DNA of 20,606 nt, taken from an uncultured Lachnospiraceae bacterium (GTDB taxonomy: Bacteria > Bacillota > Clostridia > Lachnospirales > Lachnospiraceae). The notes beneath the pieces are model-generated. The model was not told the DNA's origin. It did not search any database and saw only the letters and a program-made list of their open reading frames with translations. Below, piece after piece: positions 14,082 to 20,606 of this stretch; positions within the stretch are counted from its first letter, which is position 1; each line of letters opens with the position of its first letter. Made by a program: the position numbers and the translations under genes. The stretch is taken from contig CABUZU010000021.1 of the NCBI GenBank assembly GCA_902496125.1, positions 1-20,606 of the forward strand, written 5' to 3'.

Positions 14082-15740
14082 GTGGAAATAAATATTCCTG
14101 TAGGAAATTCAAACTTTAGAGAAATTAGAGAGTATGGATATTATTATGTAGATAAAACCGGATTGATACAACAATTATTGGAAAATGATTTAGCACAAGT
14201 AACATTAATTACTCGTCCAAGGAGATTTGGAAAAACACTTGGAATGAGTATGCTTTCAAATTTTTTTGATATTCGTATAGATAGTAAGGAATTATTTGAA
14301 GGATTAGAGGTTACAAAAAATACTAAGCTTTGTAATCAGTGGATGAATAAGTATCCAGTGTTATTTATTTCATTTAAGGATATTGATGGCTTGACATTTG
14401 AGAATGCTTATGGACTTCTTGAGTTTACGATTGCTCAGCTTTGTGAAGAGTATGAGTATCTTGAAAGAAGTGACAAAATTACACAAACGCAAAAAGAAAA
14501 ATTTATTCGATTAAAATCTCAAACAGCATCTATACTAGATATTCAAACTTCAATTTCTGTTATTATGAAGATGATGCAAAATTATTATGGTAGACCTGTT
14601 ATTTTACTATTAGATGAATATGATGTTCCGATTGCAAAAGCAAGTACGAATGGATATTATAAAGAAATGCTCGAAATTATGAAAGTAATGATGAGTACAG
14701 CATTAAAAGATAATAGTTGTCTTAAGTTTGCTGTAGTAACAGGGTGTTTAAAAATCGCAAAAGAAAGTATCTTTACAGGAACGAATAATTTTGTCTCTGA
14801 TACGATTACAAATTCAAGGTTTAATGAATACTTTGGATTTACACAAGAAGAAGTAGATAAGCTTTTAGAGGATGCGAATGCAACGGAGTATGCTAAAAAT
14901 ATTAGAGAATGGTATGACGGATATCATTTTGGAAAATTTGATATTTATTGTCCATGGGATGTGATGAATTATTTACGAGATGTTAAATATAATCCGAAGC
15001 AGTATCCTAAAAGCTATTGGAAAAATACTAGTGGCAATGAAATTATTCGTTCATTTATTGATTATGCAGGGGATAGTATTACAAAGAAGTTAGAAATTTT
15101 ACTTGCAGGAGGTACGATTACTCAACGAATTGATGAAGAACTGACTTATGATTATATTCATTCTTCTGAGGAGAATCTTTGGAGTATTCTTTATTTAACT
15201 GGATATTTAACAACAGTACGAGATGCAAAACTAGAAAATGGTGAAGTTATTCTTAAAATTCCCAATGCACAGATTAAAGAGATTTTTGAAACGACGGTAC
15301 GTAAATGGTTTGATGATTATGCTAAAACTTGGAATCGAACGGCATTGTTTGAGGCTTTGTGGGATGGAAATAGTGAGATTTTAACAAAGGAAATTAGTAC
15401 TCTACTTCGAATTACGATTAGCTATCATGATTATCGAGAGGATTTTTACCATGCTTTTTTAGCAGGAATTTTTACTGGAGCTGGATATCGAGTTGAGTCT
15501 AATCGTGAACATGGTGAGGGAAGAAGTGATATTGTAATCTTTGATTCTCGTAAAGGACGAGTGGCAATTTTTGAAGTGAAGTATTCAAAAGAGTTAAAAA
15601 AATTAGAAGAAAGCTGTAAAGTAGCGATTGACCAAATTGATACAAAGTTTTACGCAAGGGAATTTGAGGATGAATATGACGAGGTTCTTTGTTATGGAAT
15701 TGCATTTTATAAGAAGAGATGCGTGGTAAAAAAGAAATAG
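14082..15740 (+). CDS. AAA-ATPase-like / PD-(D/E)XK nuclease protein
   Basis: This 552-aa protein has the architecture of the AAA-ATPase-like plus PDDEXK_9 (formerly DUF1703) family. The N-terminus (PVGNSNFREIR, YYVDKTGLI) is characteristic. Walker A is RPRRFGKT at 45-52 and Walker B is VILLLDEYD with D178 and E179. The C-terminal domain has a PD-(D/E)XK pattern: E472, D483 in RSDIVIFD, and E498-x-K500 in FEVKYSK. All core residues seen are present, so it is probably active. The family is greatly expanded in anaerobic Firmicutes and Bacteroidetes and has no settled function; defence, mobile-element and DNA-processing roles have been considered. I chose the GTG at 14082 because AAAGGGGGAG lies 6 bases upstream and the protein starts at the family's usual place. 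It lies alone between two inverted tRNA-Gln genes, suggesting an accessory insertion. Confidence 0.9.
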   Translation: MEINIPVGNSNFREIREYGYYYVDKTGLIQQLLENDLAQVTLITRPRRFGKTLGMSMLSNFFDIRIDSKELFEGLEVTKNTKLCNQWMNKYPVLFISFKDIDGLTFENAYGLLEFTIAQLCEEYEYLERSDKITQTQKEKFIRLKSQTASILDIQTSISVIMKMMQNYYGRPVILLLDEYDVPIAKASTNGYYKEMLEIMKVMMSTALKDNSCLKFAVVTGCLKIAKESIFTGTNNFVSDTITNSRFNEYFGFTQEEVDKLLEDANATEYAKNIREWYDGYHFGKFDIYCPWDVMNYLRDVKYNPKQYPKSYWKNTSGNEIIRSFIDYAGDSITKKLEILLAGGTITQRIDEELTYDYIHSSEENLWSILYLTGYLTTVRDAKLENGEVILKIPNAQIKEIFETTVRKWFDDYAKTWNRTALFEALWDGNSEILTKEISTLLRITISYHDYREDFYHAFLAGIFTGAGYRVESNREHGEGRSDIVIFDSRKGRVAIFEVKYSKELKKLEESCKVAIDQIDTKFYAREFEDEYDEVLCYGIAFYKKRCVVKKK

Positions 15741-15747
15741 AAAATAC

Positions 15748-15778
15748 AAAAGCTGTAAGAGAAACCTTACAGCTTTTT
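15748..15778. terminator. bidirectional terminator for the ATPase/nuclease gene and the right tRNA-Gln
   Basis: AAAAGCTGTAAG and CTTACAGCTTT pair around AGAAAC, with T-runs on either strand. One hairpin serves both converging genes. Confidence 0.88.
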
Positions 15779-15780
15779 AG

Positions 15781-15852
15781 CTGGGCTAGCAGGATTCGAA
15801 CCTACAGATGCTGGAGTCAGAGTCCAGTGCCTTACCGTTTGGCGATAGCCCA
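15781..15852 (-). tRNA. tRNA-Gln (anticodon CUG), second identical copy
   Basis: All 72 bases are identical to the copy at 13917-13988, in opposite orientation. The complete cloverleaf, its own promoter and a terminator indicate a working gene, not a remnant attachment site. Confidence 0.97.
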
Positions 15853-15888
15853 ATATTTACTTTGTGTCTTTCGCTGACAACGAATTGT

Positions 15889-15917
15889 ATTATATACTAT
15901 AATCTAAAATAATGCAA
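15889..15917 (-). promoter_or_regulatory. promoter of the right tRNA-Gln gene
   Basis: On the minus strand TTGCAT and TATAAT are 17 bases apart, the same boxes and spacing as the left copy; spacer bases differ at two positions. Confidence 0.8.
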
Positions 15918-16019
15918 GCACTTTTTCTAAAATAATGCTATTTTTGTAAAAAAAGGATAAAATTTTATTTGTTTGAGTTATAAAACCGACACTTTTCAGT
16001 ATATTTTCTTCTAAAATAC

Positions 16020-16063
16020 TTGATTTTTTTGTGAAATTAGTATATTCTTTAAATTAGTATACT
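16020..16063 (+). promoter_or_regulatory. probable pyc promoter region with direct repeats
   Basis: TTGATT (16020) and TATTCT (16043) are 17 bases apart; alternative -10 boxes TATACT occur at 16058 and 16065. An 11-base direct repeat AAATTAGTATA occurs at 16034-16044 and 16051-16061, overlapping these boxes. Which promoter is used cannot be decided by eye. The gene-free stretch 15853-16184 otherwise holds only the outward tRNA promoter and the pyc leader. Confidence 0.4.
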
Positions 16064-16075
16064 ATATACTCAATA

Positions 16076-16174
16076 TGTTTGTTCTTCATAAACAAACAAA
16101 AGGGAAAGCAGACATCTATGATTTATTGAGGGCTAAGTCCTAGAGACCTTTTATTGTTTATGAAAGAGAGGAGG
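16076..16174 (+). promoter_or_regulatory. pyc leader with alternative RNA structures
   Basis: TGTTTGTT at 16076-16083 can form an 8-bp hairpin with AACAAACA at 16091-16098. The 3' arm can instead join a long stem: 16085-16095 pairs perfectly (11 bp) with 16154-16164, continued by AAAAGG at 16098-16103 with CCTTTT at 16147-16152. The 17-bp stem encloses about 43 bases containing AGGG/TCCT and stops just before the GAGAGGAGG Shine-Dalgarno at 16166-16174. I recognise no known riboswitch class. The two forms exclude each other, which would suit regulation, but this is inferred. Confidence 0.4.
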
Positions 16175-16184
16175 CAAAACTATT

Positions 16185-19100
16185 ATGGGTGATGGAACAA
16201 AAATCACTAAATTTCAGCGCGTCTTAGTTGCAAATAGAGGGGAGATTGCACTTCGTATTTACCGCGCACTAAATGAACTTGGAATTCAGACAGTTGGTAT
16301 CTTCTCTAAGGAAGATAAGTATGCACTATTTCGCAGTAGAGCAGATGAATCCTATATGTTAAATCCGGATAAGGGACCAGTTGGTGCTTATCTAGATATT
16401 CCAGAAATTATTCGTATTGCAAAGGAACACAATGTAGATGCGATTCATCCAGGATATGGTTTCTTATCTGAAAATCCTGATTTTGTAGCAGCTTGTGAAG
16501 AAGCAGGTATTGCATTTATTGGACCTACAAAAGAAACCATGATTGCAATGGGTGATAAGATTTCTTCTAAGGAAATTGCAAATGCTTGTAACGTTCCTGT
16601 TATTCCAGGTGTAGACCATCCAGTACATGATATTGAAGAAGCAACACAGGTAGCAGCTCAGATTGGCTATCCTGTTATGTTAAAGGCTTCTAATGGCGGT
16701 GGTGGCCGTGGTATGAGAATTGTTGAGAAAGAAGAAGACCTTGCTAAGGAATATGAAGAAGCAAGAAATGAATCTCGTAAAGCATTTGGCGAAGAGAAGA
16801 TATTCATTGAGAAATATTTAAGAAATCCAAAGCATATCGAAGTTCAAATCCTTGGTGATAAATACGGCAATGTTGTTCATTTATATGATAGAGATTGTTC
16901 TGTACAGCGTCGTCATCAAAAGGTTGTTGAATTTGCACCATCCTTCTGTTTAGATGAAGAAACAAGACAGATGATGTTTGATGATGCAATTAAACTTGCG
17001 AAATATGTTAAATTTAAGAGTGCAGGAACACTTGAATTCTTAGTAGATGCAGATAGCAATTATTACTTCATCGAAATGAATCCTCGTATTCAGGTAGAAC
17101 ATACGGTTTCTGAATGTGTTACAGGCATCGATATTGTACAGTCTCAGATTTTAGTAGAAGAGGGATATCCTTTATATTCTCCACAGATTGATATTCCAAA
17201 TCAGGAATCTATTACTTGTAATTGTTATTCTATTCAGATGCGTATTACAACCGAAGACCCAGCCAATAACTTCTTGCCAGATACTGGAAAGATTTCTGTT
17301 TATCGTGCAGCAACAGGTAATGGTATTCGTGTTGATGGTGGTAATGCTTATACAGGTGCAGAAATTACACCTTATTATGACAGTTTATTAGTTAAAATTA
17401 TTGCATCTGAAAGAACCTTTGAGAAGGCAGTGAATAAAGGTCTTCGTGCCCTTGCAGAAACAAGAATTAGAGGAATTAAGACCAATAAGGCGTTCTTAAT
17501 CAATGTATTACAGCATCCAGATTTCTTAAAGGGTAAATGTACAACAACCTTTATTGAAAATAATCCATCTCTTCTTAAGAAGACTGCTCGTTATTCGAAT
17601 CATGATAGAGCAACAAAGATTGCAGAATTTATTGGCAATAAGATTATTAATGAAAGTAAGGGTGTAAAACCTGATTTTGGAACAATTACTCCACCTAAAT
17701 ATGACCCACAGGAAAGAATCAATGGTGCAAGAGATGAATTCCTAAAATTAGGTGCAACCGAATTTACTCAAAAGATTTTAAAAGAGAAAAAACTCTATGT
17801 TACAGATACCACCATGCGTGATGCACATCAATCACTATTTGCAACTCGTATGAGAACTTATGATTTATTAAATGCAGCTCCAGCAACAAACCAAGCAATG
17901 GCGAATGCATTTTCAGTAGAAGCTTGGGGTGGAGCAACCTTTGACGTAGCTTATCGTTTCTTAAAAGAATCTCCATGGATTCGTTTAATGGAACTTCGTG
18001 AAGCAATGCCAAATACATTAATTCAGATGTTGCTTCGTGCTTGTAACACCGTTGGATATACCAATTATCCGGATAATGTCGTAAAGAAATTTATTACAAC
18101 AGCAGCAGATCGCGGAATTGATGTATTTCGTATTTTCGATAGTTTAAACTGGATTGAAAATATGAAGCTTCCAATTGAAGTAGCACTTTCTACTGGTAAG
18201 ATTGTTGAAGGTAGTATTTGTTATACGGGTGACATTTTAAATCCAAATGAAACCAAGTATACACTAGATTACTATATTAATAAAGCAAAAGAATTAGAAT
18301 CTTTAGGATGTCACATCTTTACAATTAAGGATATGGCAGGACTTCTAAAACCTTATGCAGCAGAAAAATTATTTAAGGAATTAAAGAAAGAATTAAAGAT
18401 TCCTGTAAACCTACATACTCATGATACCACAGGTAATGGGGTAAGTACCATCTTAAAGGCAGCAGAAGCGGGTGTAGATATTGCAGACCTTGCAATTGAA
18501 TCTATGAGTTCACTTACTAGTCAGCCTTGTATGAACTCTGTAGTAGAAGCACTTAGAGGAACAGAACGAGACACCGAATTAAATATTGATGAACTTCGTG
18601 GACTTAGTAAATACTATGCACAGATTCGAAATATTTACAATGGATTTGAAAGTAGTATGAAGACTCCTACAACTGAAATTTATGAATATGAAATTCCAGG
18701 AGGACAGTATTCAAACTTATTAGCACAAGTAAAAGCAATGGGTTCTGAAGATAGCTTTGATGAAATTAAAGCTCTTTACAAACAGGCAAATGATTTACTT
18801 GGAAATATCGTTAAAGTAACTCCTACTTCTAAAGTTGTTGGTGACCTTGCAATCTTTATGCAAAAGAACAATTTAACCAAAGACAATATTTTAACAGATG
18901 GTAAAGACTTATCTTATCCAGATTCTGTTGTAAGCTATTTCTCAGGTGAAATTGGACAACCAGATGGTGGATTCCCTAAGGAATTACAAAAGATTGTATT
19001 AAAGGGTAAGAAGCCTCTTACGGAACGTGCTGGTCTTAAGATGAAACCTTTTGATTTTGAAGGAACAATGAAAGACTTAAACGAAAGATATGATAGAACA

Positions 19101-19655
19101 TTCTATAATACCAGTTATGTAAGCTACGCCCTTTATCCTAAGGTATATGAAGATTACTTAAATTATCAACAGTACTATGATGATGTTTCAAGATTACCAA
19201 GTGATGTTTACTTCTATGGTCTAAAAGAAGGCGAAGAAACCAGTATCAGTATTGGTAAAGGTAAGCAAATCTTAATTCGCTATGTCGATACGATTGCTGA
19301 ACCAGATAGAGAAGGTATGCGTACCCTTTCCTTTGAAATCAATGGTGCAATTCGTACCATTAAGGTATTAGACCGTACCTTAGAGGAAAATACAAAACGT
19401 AAACCAAAGGCTAAGAAGGATGACCCAACTCAGCTTGGCTCACCAATTCCTGGTAATGTTAGTAAGGTATTTGTAAAACCTGGCGATAAAGTAGTAAAGA
19501 ATGCAGTATTGTTTACCATTGAAGCGATGAAGATGGAAACTAGTGTTGCTGCTCCATTTGATGCAGTCATTGGTGAAGTCTATGTTGAAGAGGGCGATAA
19601 GGTCGAACAAGAAGAATTATTAGCAGTATTTAGATTAGAAGGTTCAATTAACTAA
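16185..19655 (+). CDS. pyc: pyruvate carboxylase
   Basis: Pyruvate carboxylase makes oxaloacetate from pyruvate, bicarbonate and ATP, replenishing the TCA branch and starting gluconeogenesis. The 1156-aa single chain is the full-length form. Domains in order: biotin carboxylase (about 1-460) with VLVANRGEIALR, HPGYGFLSEN, the ATP-grasp loop GGGGRGM and EMNPRIQVEHTV; carboxyltransferase (about 530-810) with DTTMRDAHQS (metal ligand D546), carbamylated lysine K715 in IKDMAGLL and metal ligands H744 and H746 in LHTHD; the PYC/OADA conserved region; and a C-terminal biotinyl domain with biotin lysine K1116 in EAMKMET. All key residues are present. The Shine-Dalgarno GAGGAGG is strong. It is a single-gene unit with a long structured leader and its own terminator. 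Confidence 0.98.
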   Translation: MGDGTKITKFQRVLVANRGEIALRIYRALNELGIQTVGIFSKEDKYALFRSRADESYMLNPDKGPVGAYLDIPEIIRIAKEHNVDAIHPGYGFLSENPDFVAACEEAGIAFIGPTKETMIAMGDKISSKEIANACNVPVIPGVDHPVHDIEEATQVAAQIGYPVMLKASNGGGGRGMRIVEKEEDLAKEYEEARNESRKAFGEEKIFIEKYLRNPKHIEVQILGDKYGNVVHLYDRDCSVQRRHQKVVEFAPSFCLDEETRQMMFDDAIKLAKYVKFKSAGTLEFLVDADSNYYFIEMNPRIQVEHTVSECVTGIDIVQSQILVEEGYPLYSPQIDIPNQESITCNCYSIQMRITTEDPANNFLPDTGKISVYRAATGNGIRVDGGNAYTGAEITPYYDSLLVKIIASERTFEKAVNKGLRALAETRIRGIKTNKAFLINVLQHPDFLKGKCTTTFIENNPSLLKKTARYSNHDRATKIAEFIGNKIINESKGVKPDFGTITPPKYDPQERINGARDEFLKLGATEFTQKILKEKKLYVTDTTMRDAHQSLFATRMRTYDLLNAAPATNQAMANAFSVEAWGGATFDVAYRFLKESPWIRLMELREAMPNTLIQMLLRACNTVGYTNYPDNVVKKFITTAADRGIDVFRIFDSLNWIENMKLPIEVALSTGKIVEGSICYTGDILNPNETKYTLDYYINKAKELESLGCHIFTIKDMAGLLKPYAAEKLFKELKKELKIPVNLHTHDTTGNGVSTILKAAEAGVDIADLAIESMSSLTSQPCMNSVVEALRGTERDTELNIDELRGLSKYYAQIRNIYNGFESSMKTPTTEIYEYEIPGGQYSNLLAQVKAMGSEDSFDEIKALYKQANDLLGNIVKVTPTSKVVGDLAIFMQKNNLTKDNILTDGKDLSYPDSVVSYFSGEIGQPDGGFPKELQKIVLKGKKPLTERAGLKMKPFDFEGTMKDLNERYDRTFYNTSYVSYALYPKVYEDYLNYQQYYDDVSRLPSDVYFYGLKEGEETSISIGKGKQILIRYVDTIAEPDREGMRTLSFEINGAIRTIKVLDRTLEENTKRKPKAKKDDPTQLGSPIPGNVSKVFVKPGDKVVKNAVLFTIEAMKMETSVAAPFDAVIGEVYVEEGDKVEQEELLAVFRLEGSIN

Positions 19656-19672
19656 AAAATAAAGTTCAAAAT

Positions 19673-19700
19673 AGGCATCGGTAACGGTGCCTTTTTGTTG
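19673..19700 (+). terminator. Rho-independent terminator of pyc
   Basis: AGGCATCG and CGGTGCCT form an 8-bp stem (one G-U) with a GTAA tetraloop, followed by TTTT and more T-rich sequence. Confidence 0.88.
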
Positions 19701-19714
19701 TGTAAATACTAACC

Positions 19715-19743
19715 TTGCAGTTTGGACTACTTTGTGTTAGAAT
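19715..19743 (+). promoter_or_regulatory. promoter of the 70-aa gene and pyrF
   Basis: TTGCAG and TAGAAT are 17 bases apart, with TGT directly before the -10 (extended -10). The start site would lie about 20 bases before the first gene's start codon. Confidence 0.6.
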
Positions 19744-19769
19744 AAGAAATTATTAAGGAGGTCCCTAAA

Positions 19770-19982
19770 TTGAATCAAGTACGAATTACCGCTGCAATTC
19801 AACTAGCAATCTGTGCATTTGTAATTGGAATTGGTTTAAGAAATGATTGTAAGGCACAAGGTTTTACAACTAAACAATTGAAAGAATTAAGACAGATTGC
19901 ATTTAAAGCAGAAAAGAGGGAAGCCAAGCTAAAGGCTAAAAATAAAGTAAAAAAGGCAAAAGAAGAATACAAGAAAGCGTAA
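19770..19982 (+). CDS. small single-pass membrane protein with a basic tail, 70 aa
   Basis: I recognise no family. Residues 6-22 are hydrophobic (ITAAIQLAICAFVIGIG) and can span the membrane. The remaining two thirds are rich in Lys, Glu and Ala, probably a helical or coiled-coil cytoplasmic tail with a strongly basic end. It starts with TTG; AAGGAGG lies 8 bases upstream and supports this choice, and no nearby in-frame ATG exists. It lies 15 bases before pyrF and very likely shares its transcript. A link to pyrimidine synthesis is possible only by position. Confidence 0.72.
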   Translation: MNQVRITAAIQLAICAFVIGIGLRNDCKAQGFTTKQLKELRQIAFKAEKREAKLKAKNKVKKAKEEYKKA

Positions 19983-19997
19983 AGGAGATTAAAATTT

Positions 19998-20606
19998 ATG
20001 TCAATGGATAAAATGATAGAAAAGATTGTACAGTTACAAAACCCTACTGTAGCAGGACTTGACCCTAAGTTAGCCTACATACCAGAATACATCAAAGCAG
20101 AGGCTTTTGCTAAAACAGATGACTCGTTTGAGGCAGCAGCACAGTCTCTTTATGAATTTAATAAGGGACTGATTGATGCATTATGCGATATTGTACCAGC
20201 GGTAAAACCACAGGCAGCTTATTATGAAATGTATGGATGGCAGGGTATGAGAGCTTTAGCAAATACCATTGCCTATGCGAAAGAAAAAGGTATGTATGTC
20301 ATTACAGATGGTAAGAGAAATGACATTGGAACAACGATGGAAGCCTATGCAACTGCTCATCTTGGAAAGACTGAAATTAATGGCAAGAAGTATCCAGCAT
20401 TTGATGGAGATTGTTTAACAGTGAATGCTTATCTAGGAAGTGATGGAATTGTACCATTATTAAAAGTATGTGATGAATACGATAAAGGAATCTTTGCTTT
20501 AGTAAAAACATCAAATCCATCCTCAGGTGAATTACAAGATTTAATGCTTGGAGATAAAACGGTTTATGAAACAGTAGGACAGATGTGTGAAAAATGGGGC
20601 TTAGAT
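19998..20606 (+). CDS. pyrF: orotidine 5'-phosphate decarboxylase, subfamily 2 (3' end beyond the window)
   Basis: PyrF converts orotidine monophosphate to UMP, the last step of de novo pyrimidine synthesis. The frame is open from the ATG at 19998 to the window end, 203 codons, with no stop, so about a third of a typical subfamily-2 protein is missing. Visible motifs are TVAGLDPKLAYIP near the start, VPAVKPQAAYYEMYG, the catalytic DGKRNDIG (D104, K106, D109), DCLTVNAYLGSDGI, and ALVKTSNPSSGELQD. The subfamily-2 form differs from the shorter B. subtilis type and is common in Lachnospiraceae and actinobacteria. AAAGGAGA lies about 9 bases before the ATG and overlaps the stop region of the 70-aa gene. 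An ATG at codon 3 is a possible alternative start. Other pyr genes may follow downstream. Confidence 0.95.
   Translation, partial: MSMDKMIEKIVQLQNPTVAGLDPKLAYIPEYIKAEAFAKTDDSFEAAAQSLYEFNKGLIDALCDIVPAVKPQAAYYEMYGWQGMRALANTIAYAKEKGMYVITDGKRNDIGTTMEAYATAHLGKTEINGKKYPAFDGDCLTVNAYLGSDGIVPLLKVCDEYDKGIFALVKTSNPSSGELQDLMLGDKTVYETVGQMCEKWGLD

Larger units (their letters stand above)
15751..15930. repeat. right arm of the tRNA-Gln inverted repeat
   Basis: This is the inverted partner of 13838-14018, carrying terminator stem, tRNA-Gln, leader and promoter on the minus strand. One A is missing from the leader relative to the left arm, which shortens the small leader hairpin to 4 bp. Homology stops just upstream of the -35. 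Confidence 0.9.

Noticed and set aside
13917..15852. Classical att sites of an integrative element at the tRNA-Gln genes
   Set aside because: An att pair would be a direct, partial repeat with an integrase gene; here the repeats are inverted, full-length and have promoters, and no integrase is present.
1..20606. CRISPR arrays, insertion sequences, rRNA genes and prophage genes
   Set aside because: Reading the window showed no regularly spaced repeats, transposase motifs or phage structural genes.

Overview
The window is low-GC DNA with strong Shine-Dalgarno sites and canonical sigma-A promoters. It encodes an oxygen-sensitive pyruvate:ferredoxin oxidoreductase, a Firmicutes-type class III fructose-1,6-bisphosphatase, an anaerobic cobalt chelatase and a CobA-HemD fusion. 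Together these point to an anaerobic Clostridia, most likely a Lachnospiraceae-type gut or soil fermenter. The genus cannot be fixed from the sequence alone.

Layout, left to right. (1) 1-804: the 3' end of a MocA-like nucleotidyltransferase gene, translationally coupled to a 93-aa conserved-looking hypothetical, closed by a hairpin shared with the converging fbp gene. (2) 812-3115, minus strand: fbp and a small, membrane-anchored, very acidic protein. (3) 3203-8480, plus strand: a Cof-type HAD phosphatase, a large PFOR gene with a near-consensus promoter overlapped by a Rex-like operator, and a cysteine-rich C_GCAxxG_C_C protein. (4) 8515-13234: a tetrapyrrole region. A compact cobalamin riboswitch with its own terminator controls cbiK. 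A separate transcription unit follows: hemC, a cobA-hemD fusion and hemB, leading from 5-aminolevulinate to uroporphyrinogen III and precorrin-2. (5) 13231-13770, minus strand: a DUF2284 cysteine-rich protein. (6) 13838-15930: a 2.1-kb cassette in which two identical tRNA-Gln(CUG) genes, each with promoter and terminator, form inverted repeats of about 180 bp around an AAA-ATPase-like/PD-(D/E)XK nuclease gene. (7) 16020-19700: pyruvate carboxylase behind a long, potentially folded leader. (8) 19715 to the end: a 70-aa membrane peptide gene followed by pyrF, which runs off the window.

The central-carbon genes (fbp, PFOR, pyc) handle gluconeogenesis, pyruvate oxidation and anaplerosis around the pyruvate node. 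cbiK, hemC, cobA-hemD and hemB form a corrinoid/siroheme precursor route; hemA, hemL and a precorrin-2 dehydrogenase are not in the window. The most unusual element is the tRNA-Gln / ATPase-nuclease / tRNA-Gln inverted cassette, which looks like an accessory or invertible module. Next in interest are the Rex-like site at PFOR and the 17-bp long-range stem in the pyc leader.
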